From Vibrio cyclitrophicus (lineage in GTDB: Bacteria > Pseudomonadota > Gammaproteobacteria > Enterobacterales > Vibrionaceae): a stretch of 64,000 nucleotides of DNA. The first letter of the stretch is position 1; each line of letters begins with the position of its first letter. The position numbers were made by a program, and so were the translations under genes. Below the pieces are notes generated by a model. The model made no database searches, was not told the origin of the DNA, and was given only the letters and a program-made list of their open reading frames with translations. The stretch lies in NCBI RefSeq assembly GCF_024347435.1, contig NZ_AP025480.1, positions 1,116,001 to 1,180,000 on the forward strand, in the 5' to 3' direction. This document shows, one piece after another, positions 29,868-40,834 of the stretch.

Positions 29868-30435
29868 GCTATACATCCCTCATGCATTTTGTTACTAACG
29901 TTGTTATATCAATTGTTGTAAGTCAGATTGATATCATTCCTACCAACTAAAGAATTTCAATTGATAGCTTGAGTCTCATACATTGCTTACGGAAATTAAC
30001 GCTACCTTGCGTAATTATTCCTTATTGTTAAATTTTAAATGGTGTTACCAAGTTGTATTGGAAATACCTTTTAGCACCAATGTAGCTAATGATTGGGCAC
30101 AGTCAATAGGAAATTGGTATAAAATTGATCAATTTTAATAACAAATCACATTCGAGATTAACTGCAAACTATTAACTAAATAGTAACTTAACGGCGATCT
30201 TATCGTTAATATCAATAGTTATGGTGTCTTTTTAATCAATCACATATGTTAATCCTGTTAATCGAGATCTTTTATTTGCAGCGATGGAAATGGTGGATTA
30301 GGCTCAGTATAGAGGAATATTTTTTGGTACTGTTTCTTGGTGCAGTTTCTTAGTACACCGTAATGCGTGAATGTGATAAATTTGAGTTAACTCAACATTC
30401 ACGACTTCCGAAAAATAACCCTTAGCAAAGCTAAT
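29868..30435. promoter_or_regulatory. Divergent region cspD / clpS with repeats and a palindrome
   Basis: 568 bp, AT-rich, no ORF. Two elements stand out. First, a 13-bp imperfect tandem repeat at 30324-30356 (TTGGTACTGTTTC, TTGGTGCAGTTTC, TTAGTAC). Second, a 14-bp palindrome TTGAGTTAACTCAA (30382-30395) inside a pair of 8-bp inverted arms, CGTGAATG (30366-30373) and CATTCACG (30396-30403), 33 bp before the clpS start. Either could be an operator or a leader fold. The clpS ribosome-binding site is weak. Confidence 0.55.
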
Positions 30436-30756
30436 ATGAGCAGAAACTTTGAATGGGCATCTCCAGGCTCAGATCTACTGGAGAAAGAAAAAACTAAAGT
30501 AAAGCCACCGGCAATGTATAACGTTATATTGAATAACGATGACTACACGCCCATGGACTTTGTAATCGAGATCCTAGAGCGGTTTTTCTCACTAGATATC
30601 GAAAAAGCAACGGAAGTGATGCTCAAGGTTCATTATGAAGGTAAAGCTATATGCGGCACATACAGTGCTGAAATAGCCGAAACAAAGGTAGCGCAGGTAA
30701 CGATGTACTCAAAGGAAAATGAGCATCCGCTACTATGTACAATGGAGCAAGTATAA
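30436..30756 (+). CDS. clpS: ClpS, ClpA adaptor (N-recognin)
   Basis: 106 residues, the length of E. coli ClpS. It has a ~20-residue flexible N-terminal tail, then [20 protein letters not shown], the N-degron pocket motif, and [19 protein letters not shown]. ClpS binds proteins with N-terminal Leu, Phe, Trp or Tyr and hands them to ClpAP. It is 39 bp upstream of clpA in the same direction. The N-degrons it reads are made by Aat and Bpt, encoded 3-4 kb downstream. Confidence 0.97.
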   Translation: MSRNFEWASPGSDLLEKEKTKVKPPAMYNVILNNDDYTPMDFVIEILERFFSLDIEKATEVMLKVHYEGKAICGTYSAEIAETKVAQVTMYSKENEHPLLCTMEQV

Positions 30757-30795
30757 ATTGCTCGAACAACACTGTTGTTCCCTTAGGAGGTACTT

Positions 30796-33069
30796 ATGCT
30801 AAATAAAGAATTAGAGACGAGTTTAAATGGCGCATTTGCTCGCGCGCGAGACAAGCGACATGAATTCATGACTGTCGAACACCTCCTACTAGCATTATTA
30901 GAAAATGATGCGGCCAAGGAAGCGCTCCAAGCTTGTCAGGCTGATCTCGATGCTCTTCGCAATGAGCTCGATATTTTTATCGATCAAACAACCCCACTTA
31001 TCCCAGAAAGCGACGAAACTCGTGAAACACAGCCTACGCTGAGCTTCCAACGAGTGCTTCAGCGCGCTGTTTTCCATGTTCAATCTTCAGGTCGCAGTGA
31101 AGTGACAGGTGCAAATGTACTTGTGGCTATTTTCAGCGAGCAAGAATCTCACGCGGCATATCTACTTAAGAAGAACGACATTAGCCGTTTAGATATCGTT
31201 AACTTCATTTCTCATGGTATTACCAAGGCCAGTAACGAAGGCGATAGTTCATCACCATCGGATTCATTTGGTGGTGCAGAGAGTGCTGAAGAAGCCAACT
31301 CTGAAGATCGCCTAGAAAATTTTGCGACTAATCTGAATGAAGTTGCGAAACAGGGCAACATTGATCCGCTTATCGGGCGAGATAAAGAGCTAGAACGTAC
31401 TGTTCAAGTTCTGTGCCGTCGTCGTAAAAATAACCCCCTGTTAGTGGGAGAGGCTGGTGTGGGTAAGACCGCAATTGCTGAAGGCCTTGCATGGCGTATT
31501 GTTGAAGGACAAGTACCTGAAATAATCCAGAGTAGTGTGATCTATTCTTTAGATATAGGTTCGCTGCTAGCGGGTACTAAATATCGAGGTGACTTTGAGA
31601 AACGTTTCAAAGCGATTCTTAAGCAACTAGAGAAAGAAGAAGACGCGATTCTGTTCATCGATGAGATCCATACTATTATTGGTGCGGGTGCAGCATCGGG
31701 CGGTCAGGTTGATGCTGCAAACCTAATCAAGCCACTATTAAGTAGCGGTAAGTTACGTTGCATCGGTTCGACGACATACCAAGAGTACAGCAGTATTTTT
31801 GAGAAGGAGCGTGCTCTATCTCGTCGTTTCCAGAAAATTGATATTGTTGAACCATCACTAGATGACACAACTAAGATTCTGATTGGCTTGAAGCCAAAAT
31901 ATGAAGCTCACCACGAAGTACGTTATACCAATAAAGCGTTGCGTGCTGCTGTGGAATTGTCGGCCAAGTACATTAACGAACGTCACCTTCCAGATAAGGC
32001 GATTGACGTGATTGATGAAGCGGGCGCTCGTAGTCGTTTAGCTCCAGCCAGTCGTCGTAAGAAGACGGTAAGCGTTGCTGATATTGAGTCGATGGTAGCG
32101 AAAATGGCACGTATCCCTGAAAAATCAGTTTCATCTTCAGACAAAGATACGTTGCAGAAACTGGACGACCGCATGAAAATGTTGGTATTCGGACAAGATC
32201 CAGCTATCGATGTATTGAGTGAAGCGATTAAGCTAACTCGTGCTGGGCTTGGTGCAGACAATAAGCCGGTTGGTTCATTCTTGTTTGCTGGTCCTACTGG
32301 TGTGGGTAAAACCGAGGTCACGGTTCAGCTTTCTAAACTAATGGGTATTGAGCTGCTACGTTTTGATATGTCTGAATACGGTGAACGTCACTCAGTCAGC
32401 CGTTTGATCGGTGCTCCTCCAGGTTATGTAGGATACGACCAAGGTGGTTTACTCACTGATGCAGTAATTAAGAATCCACACTCTGTTGTGTTACTGGATG
32501 AGATCGAAAAAGCTCACCCAGATATCTTTAACTTGTTATTGCAAGTGATGGATAACGGTACGTTAACCGACAACAACGGTCGTAAGGCCGATTTCCGTAA
32601 CGTGATCTTAGTGATGACGACCAACGCTGGTGTTGCTGAAACTGAGAAGAAATCGATAGGCCTGATCCAACAAGATCACGCACCTGATGCGATGGGCGAA
32701 ATTAAGAAGGTGTTTACACCTGAGTTCCGTAACCGTCTTGATAATATTATTTGGTTCAACAGTCTAGATCCAAGTGTGATTAGCCAAGTTGTCGATAAGT
32801 TCATTGTTGAGCTTCAGGTTCAACTAGACGCTCGTGGCGTATCGTTAGAGGTTTCTGAGGACGCTCGCCATTGGTTAGCTGACAAAGGCTATGACAAGAC
32901 CATGGGTGCTCGTCCCATGGGGCGCGTTATTCAAGACAAACTTAAGAAGCCATTAGCAAACGAATTATTGTTTGGTAGCTTAGTTGATGGCGGTACTGTG
33001 AAGGTATCTTTGAAGAAAGACGACCTAGACTTTGTTTATGTGGGTGCGAAAGAAGAGGTTATGCACTAA
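30796..33069 (+). CDS. clpA: ATP-dependent Clp protease ATP-binding subunit ClpA
   Basis: 757 residues, the usual ClpA length. It has an N-terminal double Clp repeat (1-~145), an acidic Ser-rich linker ([20 protein letters not shown]), then two AAA+ modules with Walker [10 protein letters not shown] and GPTGVGKTE and Walker [10 protein letters not shown] and [11 protein letters not shown]. It unfolds substrates and feeds them to ClpP, not encoded in this window. A strong AGGAGG precedes the ATG. It probably forms an operon with clpS and ends at a UUCG-loop terminator. Confidence 0.97.
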   Translation: MLNKELETSLNGAFARARDKRHEFMTVEHLLLALLENDAAKEALQACQADLDALRNELDIFIDQTTPLIPESDETRETQPTLSFQRVLQRAVFHVQSSGRSEVTGANVLVAIFSEQESHAAYLLKKNDISRLDIVNFISHGITKASNEGDSSSPSDSFGGAESAEEANSEDRLENFATNLNEVAKQGNIDPLIGRDKELERTVQVLCRRRKNNPLLVGEAGVGKTAIAEGLAWRIVEGQVPEIIQSSVIYSLDIGSLLAGTKYRGDFEKRFKAILKQLEKEEDAILFIDEIHTIIGAGAASGGQVDAANLIKPLLSSGKLRCIGSTTYQEYSSIFEKERALSRRFQKIDIVEPSLDDTTKILIGLKPKYEAHHEVRYTNKALRAAVELSAKYINERHLPDKAIDVIDEAGARSRLAPASRRKKTVSVADIESMVAKMARIPEKSVSSSDKDTLQKLDDRMKMLVFGQDPAIDVLSEAIKLTRAGLGADNKPVGSFLFAGPTGVGKTEVTVQLSKLMGIELLRFDMSEYGERHSVSRLIGAPPGYVGYDQGGLLTDAVIKNPHSVVLLDEIEKAHPDIFNLLLQVMDNGTLTDNNGRKADFRNVILVMTTNAGVAETEKKSIGLIQQDHAPDAMGEIKKVFTPEFRNRLDNIIWFNSLDPSVISQVVDKFIVELQVQLDARGVSLEVSEDARHWLADKGYDKTMGARPMGRVIQDKLKKPLANELLFGSLVDGGTVKVSLKKDDLDFVYVGAKEEVMH

Positions 33070-33104
33070 CGAAGTGACGGATAACTCAAGGACTTAAATA
33101 TATA

Positions 33105-33132
33105 GCGCATGACTTCGGTTGTGCGTTTTTTT
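33105..33132 (+). terminator. Terminator of clpA with UUCG loop
   Basis: GCGCATGAC (33105-33113), loop TTCG, GTTGTGCGT (33118-33126): nine pairs including three G-U, then a run of T. Confidence 0.85.
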
Positions 33133-33137
33133 ATGCT

Positions 33138-33194
<57 letters not shown>

Positions 33195-33228
33195 TGACGT
33201 TGCTGAATAATAAGAATGTCTAGGCGAT

Positions 33229-33251
33229 AAAAAACGGAGCATTAAGCTCCG
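33229..33251 (-). terminator. Terminator of infA
   Basis: On the minus strand CGGAGC/GCTCCG (33246-33251 with 33235-33240) around a 5-base loop, then six U. Confidence 0.85.
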
Positions 33252-33278
33252 CTTCTTATCGTATTCGATAATTAAAAA

Positions 33279-33497
<219 letters not shown>

Positions 33498-33578
33498 CTA
33501 ATCCTCTTTCGAAATTTGGCGGTTTTCAACGGCTTGATTGTGCCGTTAAAATCAAAATATGTAAAGTTGTCGCGTATT

Positions 33579-34277
33579 CTACCCTTGCCATCGCTGATTT
33601 ACTAGCCTTTGATGACGTTGAAATCGTACTTTATAGTTCATCGCAGGGCATTCATCGATCTGATAACCCAAATATAACCACTGTTTTTGTTCTTTCTGGG
33701 CATGCTGAATCTGAAACAGAACACCAAGTGTTCCCATAGAGATGTCGATATCAGGATCGAAGAAGGTATAAAATGCGCTGGTGCAGTTTGACATAACATC
33801 AGTGACGGCGATGCCGACCAATTGGCTGTCATCATAGATGTGCATGAACTTTGTAGCAAGCCATTCATTTTTTGAGAATTGTAGAAATTCATCTTTTTTG
33901 GGTGGGTACATGGTTCCCGAACGATGACGAGCAGTGATGTAACGGCTATATAAATCAAACCAGTTGTCGTCCATCGCATCTTTTAATTCCCAGCGAAAGG
34001 TTTTAGCCTTGTTGATGATTCGACGCTGGCTTTTGGAAAACTTAACCTCGGGGATCGAAAGGCGAATCGCTTGGCACGCAGAGCAACTGTCGCAATGCGG
34101 CTTATAAATGGTAGCTCCACTGCGACGAAACCCGTTTGCTAACAGAACTTCATAATTGTCGGAAGTATGCATGTGTTCGTCAAGAGTGACGGCCACTCTT
34201 TCTTCAAGGTGTGGTAAATAGCTGCAAGCGTGATTATCTGTTAATCCAATTCTGATTTGTTGTAAATCTGGATTCAT
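33579..34277 (-). CDS. bpt: Aspartate/glutamate leucyltransferase (Bpt)
   Basis: 232 residues from ATG 34277 (MNPDLQQIRIGLTDNHACSY). The frame is open seven codons further, inside aat, but a TAATG overlap with the aat stop fixes the likely start. The N-terminal Cys-rich motif (HACSYLPHLEERVAV, CDSCSACQAIRLSI) and YLGYQIDECPAMNYKVRF are typical. Bpt attaches Leu to proteins with N-terminal Asp or Glu, creating an N-degron read by ClpS. It is coupled to aat. E. coli lacks this enzyme; vibrios have it. Confidence 0.95.
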   Translation of the reverse strand: MNPDLQQIRIGLTDNHACSYLPHLEERVAVTLDEHMHTSDNYEVLLANGFRRSGATIYKPHCDSCSACQAIRLSIPEVKFSKSQRRIINKAKTFRWELKDAMDDNWFDLYSRYITARHRSGTMYPPKKDEFLQFSKNEWLATKFMHIYDDSQLVGIAVTDVMSNCTSAFYTFFDPDIDISMGTLGVLFQIQHAQKEQKQWLYLGYQIDECPAMNYKVRFQRHQRLVNQRWQG

Positions 34278-34987
34278 TAAGGCGTTTCCTCTAGCCATTG
34301 TGTTTTAAAGCAAGCATCGTCAACCTGGTTTGTTTTTAACGATTGTAGAGAACTCAGAAAAGCCTCTCTGTCGACTTCAATAGCGCCCAGAGATTCCAGG
34401 TGAGGGTTCATGACTTGGCAATCGATAAGCTTACCTCCGAATCGGGTAAAGTGTTCGCAGAAGTACCACAGGGCGATTTTAGAGGCGTTGGTTTTTAAGC
34501 TAAACATGGATTCACCACAAAAGACTTGGCCTCTTTGTAGGCCGTAAAGCCCGCCAATCAATTCATCATTTTGCCAAACCTCTACTGAGTGGCAGAAACC
34601 TAGCGAAGCGAGTTCACAGTATGCTGACCGCATGTCGCTGTTTAGCCAAGTTTCTTCTTCGGGCCTCAACGATGAGCAGTATCCAATCACTTTGTTGGTT
34701 GCTTTGTTGATACTGATGCGATAGTTGTGTTTTCTTTGAAATTTTTTAAGACTTTTTGATGGTTCGAATGTCTTAGGATTAAATACCGCTCTCGGTGCCG
34801 GGCTCCACCAAAGTATAGGTTCACCTGGGCCATACCATGGAAATATACCTTGGCTGTAAGCGTTTAAAATTCGCATTGGTTGCAAATCACCACCAAAGGC
34901 GAGTAGGCCGTTTGGCTCATCAAGCGCGTCGAAGGGCGAAGGAAACTCTATACTAGTAGTATCAAGTTCGGTTAGGTATATAGTCAT
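34277..34987 (-). CDS. aat: Leucyl/phenylalanyl-tRNA-protein transferase
   Basis: 236 residues, the normal Aat length. Family motifs: FPSPFDALDEPNGLLAFGGDL, AYSQGIFPWYGPGEPILWWS and CHSVEVWQNDELIGGLYGLQ. It transfers Leu or Phe from tRNA to proteins with N-terminal Lys or Arg, marking them for ClpS-ClpAP. It is the first gene of an aat-bpt pair with one overlapping base; infA follows after ~80 bp. Confidence 0.97.
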   Translation of the reverse strand: MTIYLTELDTTSIEFPSPFDALDEPNGLLAFGGDLQPMRILNAYSQGIFPWYGPGEPILWWSPAPRAVFNPKTFEPSKSLKKFQRKHNYRISINKATNKVIGYCSSLRPEEETWLNSDMRSAYCELASLGFCHSVEVWQNDELIGGLYGLQRGQVFCGESMFSLKTNASKIALWYFCEHFTRFGGKLIDCQVMNPHLESLGAIEVDREAFLSSLQSLKTNQVDDACFKTQWLEETP

Positions 34988-35040
34988 AAGTACCGCGTTA
35001 CAGATTAATCACTGACCAAGAGGTCTTTAGGAGTTTTACC

Positions 35041-35496
35041 ATGAAGAAGTTGCTTTGGATTTTACTTGTTTTGCCTATGTTGGCAAATGCCGCTTACAAC
35101 CGCAACCAAGCACGACCTGTTAATGAGGTCGTTTATGGTGAGATTGATACGGTTAGATACATAACGCAACAAGAAATTGTGGAGTCAAAAGCGAATGGTT
35201 GGGAAACTTTATTAGGTGCGGCAATCGGTGGTTTAATTGGTAATCAATTTGGCGGAGGGACCGGTAAAGAAGTGGCTACCGCTGTTGGAGCCGTAGCGGG
35301 TGCTGGAATCGCACGTAATCGAGGAAATACGCAGTATCGAGTGGAATATAAGTTAGTTGAACTGCTAGTCAAAACGAAAGACAACAAGTTAGTGAACATC
35401 ATCCAAGACGTAGACAACTCCATGTTGTTTAACCGAGGTGATGATGTACGAATTCTGTATTTTTCTGATGGTGTTCGAGTTGATCTCGCGTACTAG
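35041..35496 (+). CDS. Glycine-zipper 2TM domain envelope protein
   Basis: 151 residues with signal peptide MKKLLWILLVLPMLANA. The central GWETLLGAAIGGLIGNQFGG and ATAVGAVAGAGIARNRG form a glycine-zipper pair of the Rick_17kDa_Anti/SlyB type. No lipobox Cys is visible, so it is probably periplasmic or membrane-associated rather than a lipoprotein. The C-terminal ~60 residues are a beta-rich domain. It is a single gene between the divergent aat and aroA; no specific role is known to me. Confidence 0.8.
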   Translation: MKKLLWILLVLPMLANAAYNRNQARPVNEVVYGEIDTVRYITQQEIVESKANGWETLLGAAIGGLIGNQFGGGTGKEVATAVGAVAGAGIARNRGNTQYRVEYKLVELLVKTKDNKLVNIIQDVDNSMLFNRGDDVRILYFSDGVRVDLAY

Positions 35497-35658
35497 TATA
35501 TAAATACACTTACTTGGCTTATTAATCACCTTTTTCATGGGTATTAGCTCTGGAGTTCGTTGGAAAAGTTCGTTAGTCTGCAAGTACGAAGAATTATTCA
35601 TCACCCGAAAATAAATACGCTCCAGTGACTTCGGGTGGTACAAGGACTATAAGATTTA

Positions 35659-36939
35659 ATGGAAAGCCTTACGTTACAACCAATTCAAAAAGTGAGTGGG
35701 GAAGTTAACTTACCTGGCTCAAAAAGTGTTTCTAACCGTGCCCTTCTTTTGGCAGCACTTTCAACTGGAACCACTCGTTTAACAAATTTACTCGACAGTG
35801 ACGACATTCGTCATATGCTGAACGCACTGACTCAGTTAGGCGTTAATTATCAGTTGTCCGCAGATAAGACAGTTTGTGAAGTAACTGGTGTTGGTGGTGC
35901 GTTTTCAAGCGATAAAGCCCTAGAACTTTTCTTAGGTAACGCCGGTACGGCTATGCGTCCGCTTGCTGCTGCACTTTGTTTAGGCCGCGGTGAGTATGTA
36001 TTGACTGGCGAACCCCGCATGAAGGAGCGCCCAATTGGGCACTTGGTGACAGCGTTGCGAGAAGCTGGCGCAGACGTTGAATACTTAGAAAACGAAAACT
36101 ATCCACCGTTGAAGATCACAGGGACTGGCCTTAAGAGTGGTACAGTTTCAATCGATGGTTCTATTTCTAGTCAATTTTTGACGGCATTTTTGATGGCTGC
36201 ACCTTTGGCTGAAGGCGAAGTGACAATTAAAATTGATGGCGATTTAGTATCTAAACCTTACATCGACATTACGCTACACATTATGAAACAATTTGGTGTG
36301 GATGTGATTAATAACGATTACCAAGAGTTCGTGATTCCTACAGGGCAATCGTACTCAGCGCCAGGTGACTTTTTGGTCGAGGGCGACGCATCATCTGCAT
36401 CTTACTTCCTTGCTGCTGCTGCAATTAGAGGCGGCGAGATTAAAGTGACGGGTATTGGTAAAAACAGTATCCAAGGTGATATCCAATTCGCTGATGCGCT
36501 TGAAAAAATGGGTGCCGAGATCGAATGGGGTGATGACTATGTTATCTCGCGCTGTGGTGAACTTAAAGGCATTGATATGGATTACAATCATATCCCTGAC
36601 GCAGCAATGACTATCGCGACAACCGCGTTGTTTGCTAAAGGAACAACCGCTATCCGTAATGTCTACAACTGGCGTGTAAAAGAGACTGATCGCCTTGCTG
36701 CTATGGCAACAGAACTGCGCAAAGTTGGCGCTGAGGTTGAAGAGGGTGAAGACTATATCATTGTTAACCCTGTTGCTGAACTAACACACGCGGCGATTGA
36801 TACTTATGATGACCATCGCATGGCGATGTGCTTCTCGCTGGTAGCTTTGAGTGATACCCCGGTAACTATCAATGACCCAGGTTGTACATCAAAGACTTTC
36901 CCTGATTACTTTGACAAGCTGAAAATGCTGAGTCAATAG
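35659..36939 (+). CDS. aroA: 3-phosphoshikimate 1-carboxyvinyltransferase (EPSP synthase)
   Basis: 426 residues. Motifs include [18 protein letters not shown] at the phosphate-binding N-terminus, [31 protein letters not shown] and the C-terminal [11 protein letters not shown]. It joins shikimate-3-phosphate and PEP in chorismate synthesis. It follows the glycine-zipper gene by ~160 bp without a clear terminator, but is probably transcribed on its own, since E. coli-type serC is absent. It ends at a bidirectional terminator shared with yciN. Confidence 0.97.
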   Translation: MESLTLQPIQKVSGEVNLPGSKSVSNRALLLAALSTGTTRLTNLLDSDDIRHMLNALTQLGVNYQLSADKTVCEVTGVGGAFSSDKALELFLGNAGTAMRPLAAALCLGRGEYVLTGEPRMKERPIGHLVTALREAGADVEYLENENYPPLKITGTGLKSGTVSIDGSISSQFLTAFLMAAPLAEGEVTIKIDGDLVSKPYIDITLHIMKQFGVDVINNDYQEFVIPTGQSYSAPGDFLVEGDASSASYFLAAAAIRGGEIKVTGIGKNSIQGDIQFADALEKMGAEIEWGDDYVISRCGELKGIDMDYNHIPDAAMTIATTALFAKGTTAIRNVYNWRVKETDRLAAMATELRKVGAEVEEGEDYIIVNPVAELTHAAIDTYDDHRMAMCFSLVALSDTPVTINDPGCTSKTFPDYFDKLKMLSQ

Positions 36940-36951
36940 AGTTCAGAAAGT

Positions 36952-36980
36952 AAAAAGCTTGCCTAAATGGCAAGCTTTTT
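36952..36980. terminator. Bidirectional terminator aroA / yciN
   Basis: AAAAAGCTTGCC (36952-36963) pairs perfectly with GGCAAGCTTTTT (36969-36980), 5-base loop. Confidence 0.92.
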
Positions 36981-36982
36981 CG

Positions 36983-37228
36983 TTATAGCTCAAGCGTAAA
37001 TTCTTTTGAAAGATGGTGCGCTAAGTATTTAAACATGTTAAATACAGCGGTTGTGTTCTCTGTTGGTAATCCATTGCTGTCTAAGAAGTATTCACCTTTG
37101 AAGACGAGTACATCATCTTTTTCTACTACGCTGTTTGCGCGCATGCCTTCAATGTAGTCATCATGTGATTGGATAATTTGGTTTGCGATAAGCAGTAAAT
37201 CAAATTCTGCTATTACTTTCTTTGTCAT
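36983..37228 (-). CDS. yciN: YciN family small protein (DUF2498)
   Basis: 81 residues. NQIIQSHDDYIEGMRANSVV, DDVLVFKGEYFLDSNGLPTE and NTTAVFNMFKYLAHHLS line up with E. coli YciN, which also lies next to topA. The protein is small, acidic and cytoplasmic, with no known function. It converges on aroA and diverges from topA. The stop codon is two bases from the terminator stem. Confidence 0.9.
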   Translation of the reverse strand: MTKKVIAEFDLLLIANQIIQSHDDYIEGMRANSVVEKDDVLVFKGEYFLDSNGLPTENTTAVFNMFKYLAHHLSKEFTLEL

Positions 37229-37668
37229 GAGTCGATCTCTGATAACTGAATATAACGTTGAGTTTATGGTGTCACACTAGAAATTCAATGATTTCACAAC
37301 CGATTAAGAGTGTCTTTTCGAATATCTACCGTTTATTTTGTGATTTATGACAAAAATAATTGAATGGGGCTCGCGTTAGATTCGTGGACAAGCTTAGTAT
37401 GACCGCGTTTATACGTAATGCCTGATGAATAGGCTCTTGCAAGTATTTTTAATGAGTACTTTATAGCTTCTTTATATTGTGACCCTTTTCTCTTCTGAGC
37501 CGCTGAATTGTCGAGCAATCAGATCCAATTTTGAAAAAAGCGGTTGATCTTCTAGTAATCTCGCACAATAGTAAAAAAAGAAGCAATGAATTTAGAATAT
37601 CATGCGTAAAAGCCCACAAGCTAAATTGTTGGTGCTGAAGCATCGTGATTAAGGACGTTAGAGTCAAT
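37229..37668. other. Divergent region yciN / topA
   Basis: 440 bp, AT-rich, presumably with promoters for both genes. The topA frame is open upstream to 37645, but the family start is at 37669. No repeats, ORF or obvious regulator site were seen. Confidence 0.4.
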
Positions 37669-40299
37669 ATGGGTAAATCGCTCGTTATAGTGGAGTCGCC
37701 AGCCAAGGCTAAAACTATCAATAAATATCTTGGCAAAGACTTTGTCGTTAAGTCGAGTGTAGGTCACGTACGTGATTTACCAACGGCGGGTCAAAGTACT
37801 GGTCAAAAGGCTGCTGCAGTTTCAACCAAGGGTATGAGCCCAGAAGATAAAGCTCGTATCAAGAAAGAAAAAGATCGCAAAGCTCTTATCAAAAAGATGG
37901 GTATCAACCCATATAAAGAGTGGGAAGCGAATTATCAAATTCTACCGGGTAAAGAAAAAGTTGTTGCTGAATTGCAAAAACTGGCTGAAAACGCAGACCA
38001 TGTTTATCTCGCAACCGATTTGGACCGCGAAGGAGAAGCTATCGCATGGCACCTTCGTGAGATCATCGGCGGCGATGAAACGCGATACAAGCGAGTGGTT
38101 TTTAACGAAATCACTAAGAATGCTATTCAACAAGCCTTCGAAACTCCGGGTGAGCTAAACATTGACGGCGTAAACGCACAACAAGCACGACGTTTTATGG
38201 ACCGTGTTGTTGGCTTTATGGTGTCACCTTTGCTTTGGAAAAAAGTAGCACGAGGCCTATCCGCTGGCCGTGTTCAATCAGTCGCTGTAAAACTACTGGT
38301 TGAGCGCGAGCGCGAGATCAACGCTTTTATCCCTGAAGAGTTTTGGGATGTGCATGCTGATACCAAAACAGCAGAGAAAACAGATTTCAGACTGCAAGTC
38401 GCTCAGAAAGACGGCGTTGCGTTTAAACCTGATAATGAAGCGCAAACACAAGCTGCAGTTAGCGTTTTAGAAAAAGCGCAATACGAAGTCTGTAAACGTG
38501 AAGACCGCCCAACTAAGAGTAAGCCGTCTGCACCTTACATCACGTCTACGCTGCAACAAGCGGCGAGCACGCGTCTTGGTTATGGCGTGAAGAAAACCAT
38601 GATGCTGGCTCAGCGCCTGTATGAAGCGGGTTACATCACTTATATGCGTACTGACTCAACGAACTTGAGTTCAGAAGCTGTAGAAGCCGCTCGTGAATAC
38701 ATTGGTTCTGAGTACGGCGCGCAATATCTTCCGCCTAAAGCACTGGTATACGGTAGCAAAGAGGGCGCTCAAGAGGCCCACGAAGCGATTCGTCCTTCAA
38801 GTGTAGATGTTAAGTCGGAAGACCTAAACGGCGTAGATGCAGACGCACACAAGCTGTATTCATTGATTTGGAATCAATTCGTTGCGTGTCAAATGACTCC
38901 CGCTCAATACGATTCAACGACGGTAAGTGTTAAAGCTGACGAGTACACGTTAAAAGCGAAAGGTCGTATTCTTAAATTTGATGGTTGGACTCGTGTTCAG
39001 CGTCCAATGGGTAAGAACGAAGATACAATTCTTCCTGCAGTTCAGATTGGCGATAAGCTTGATCTCATTGCGTTAGACCCGAAACAGCACTTCACTAAGC
39101 CACCAGCTCGTTTCACTGAAGCGGCACTAGTTAAAGAGCTTGAGAAGCGTGGTATTGGTCGTCCTTCAACATACGCATCAATCATCTCGACGATTCAAGA
39201 CCGTGGTTATGTAAAAGTTGAACAGCGTCGTTTCTACGCTGAGAAGATGGGCGAAATTGTTACTGACCGACTAGATGGCAGCTTCAATGACCTAATGAAC
39301 TATGACTTCACTGCTCGTATGGAGCAGAAGTTGGATCAAATCGCTGAAGGTGAAGCAAGCTGGAAAGGCGTGTTAGATAACTTCTTTGAAGACTTTACTG
39401 GCGATTTGGAAAAAGCAGATTTAGACGAAGACGCGGGTGGCATGAAGCCAAACCATATCGTGGAAACCGATATTGAGTGTCCGACTTGTGGCCGTAAAAT
39501 GGGTATTCGAACTGCCTCGACAGGCGTATTCCTAGGTTGTTCTGGTTACGCACTCCCACCAAAAGAGCGTTGTAAGACAACAATCAACCTTGGTGATGAA
39601 GAAGGCATTATCAACGTGCTTGAAGAAGACGTTGAAACCGCAGCTCTTCGAGCTAAAAAGCGCTGTCCTATTTGTGAAACGGCAATGGATGCTTATCTAA
39701 TCGATGATAAGCGTAAGATGCACGTATGTGGTAATAACCCGAACTGTGAAGGTTATGTGGTTGAGCACGGCGAATTTAAAGTGAAAGGCTACGATGGTCC
39801 ACTTGTTGAGTGTGACAAATGTGGTTCTGACATGGTTCTAAAGAACGGTCGTTTTGGTAAATACATGGACTGTACGAGTGAAGACTGTAAGAACACTCGT
39901 AAGATCCTGAAAAATGGCGAAGTAGCGCCACCGAAAGAAGACCCTGTACATTTCCCTGAACTTCCGTGTGAAAATTCAGACGCGTACTTTGTTCTTCGTG
40001 ATGGTGCCTCTGGCCTATTTATGGCTGCGAGCAACTTCCCTAAATCACGTGAAACGCGTGCACCATTGGTGGAAGAGTTGGTTCGTTTTAAAGATCGTAT
40101 CTCACCTAAGTTCCAGTACCTAACGTCAGCGCCGGTTGCTGACCCTGATGGTAAGCCGACAGTGATTCGTTTTAGTCGTAAGACAAAAGAGAACTACGTT
40201 CGTACCGAAGTAGACGGAAAACCTTCTGGTTGGACTGCTTTGTATATCGACGGAAAGTGGGAAGTTACAGATAAACGTAAAAAGCCGAAAGAGAAGTAA
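37669..40299 (+). CDS. topA: DNA topoisomerase I
   Basis: 876 residues from ATG 37669 ([20 protein letters not shown]). The Toprim domain spans ~1-150 ([18 protein letters not shown]). The catalytic Tyr is in [33 protein letters not shown] follows. The C-terminus carries Cys4 zinc ribbons ([29 protein letters not shown]), then DNA-binding tail repeats ending in a Lys-rich segment. It relaxes negative supercoils. Single gene with its own terminator. Confidence 0.98.
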   Translation: MGKSLVIVESPAKAKTINKYLGKDFVVKSSVGHVRDLPTAGQSTGQKAAAVSTKGMSPEDKARIKKEKDRKALIKKMGINPYKEWEANYQILPGKEKVVAELQKLAENADHVYLATDLDREGEAIAWHLREIIGGDETRYKRVVFNEITKNAIQQAFETPGELNIDGVNAQQARRFMDRVVGFMVSPLLWKKVARGLSAGRVQSVAVKLLVEREREINAFIPEEFWDVHADTKTAEKTDFRLQVAQKDGVAFKPDNEAQTQAAVSVLEKAQYEVCKREDRPTKSKPSAPYITSTLQQAASTRLGYGVKKTMMLAQRLYEAGYITYMRTDSTNLSSEAVEAAREYIGSEYGAQYLPPKALVYGSKEGAQEAHEAIRPSSVDVKSEDLNGVDADAHKLYSLIWNQFVACQMTPAQYDSTTVSVKADEYTLKAKGRILKFDGWTRVQRPMGKNEDTILPAVQIGDKLDLIALDPKQHFTKPPARFTEAALVKELEKRGIGRPSTYASIISTIQDRGYVKVEQRRFYAEKMGEIVTDRLDGSFNDLMNYDFTARMEQKLDQIAEGEASWKGVLDNFFEDFTGDLEKADLDEDAGGMKPNHIVETDIECPTCGRKMGIRTASTGVFLGCSGYALPPKERCKTTINLGDEEGIINVLEEDVETAALRAKKRCPICETAMDAYLIDDKRKMHVCGNNPNCEGYVVEHGEFKVKGYDGPLVECDKCGSDMVLKNGRFGKYMDCTSEDCKNTRKILKNGEVAPPKEDPVHFPELPCENSDAYFVLRDGASGLFMAASNFPKSRETRAPLVEELVRFKDRISPKFQYLTSAPVADPDGKPTVIRFSRKTKENYVRTEVDGKPSGWTALYIDGKWEVTDKRKKPKEK

Positions 40300-40318
40300 C
40301 AGAACACATTGATTGAGA

Positions 40319-40344
40319 AGCAGCCATTGGGCTGCTTTTTTTTG
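40319..40344 (+). terminator. Terminator of topA
   Basis: AGCAGCC (40319-40325), loop ATTG, GGCTGCT (40330-40336), then eight further T. Confidence 0.92.
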
Positions 40345-40834
40345 TCCAAAACATGACTAAGTATGCAACTAATTGATTTTCTATTTCAATTGAAATAATT
40401 TATTAAATTCACGATGGAAAATAAATGAGAGCAATTAATTACATCTTATTATGGAAGCTTAACTAGACTGTAACTTAACTAAAATATTGTAACTGAAAGA
40501 ACAGTGTTTAGTTGTATACCTGATGTGTGACGGGTGTTAATGTAATGTTTCGTTCGGATGGTGTTATGTGAGCTGCTTTAAGTCTTAAGAAAGCAATCGG
40601 TTGCCATGACGCAGAATGGCGTATTAAAAATTGAAATCGGCACAAAAGTCGATAACGTATATCAAACCAAGTGCAAAGAATAGTGCACACATAACAACGT
40701 TTGGCTTAGGATACTGTCACTGTATGTGAATGGATATTCGTTAAGTTCCGAAATGAATGTTAGTGCTCATCCCCCTGAGGAAGATACCTCTACGAGCACT
40801 GACATCGACAAGCTATAAATATATGGAGAATAAA
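40345..40834 (+). promoter_or_regulatory. Leader region of glgC-glgA
   Basis: 490 bp without a supported ORF. At 40382-40397 is a perfect 16-bp AT-rich palindrome, TATTTCAATTGAAATA, of unknown meaning. A full CRP site (TGTGA-N6-TCACA), which would be expected for glycogen genes, was not found. ATGGAGA (40823-40829) is the glgC ribosome-binding site and sets the start at 40835. Confidence 0.45.

Noticed and set aside
29568..29921. 117-residue plus-strand frame over cspD
   Set aside because: Fully antisense to cspD, which has a clear cold-shock domain, ribosome-binding site and terminator.
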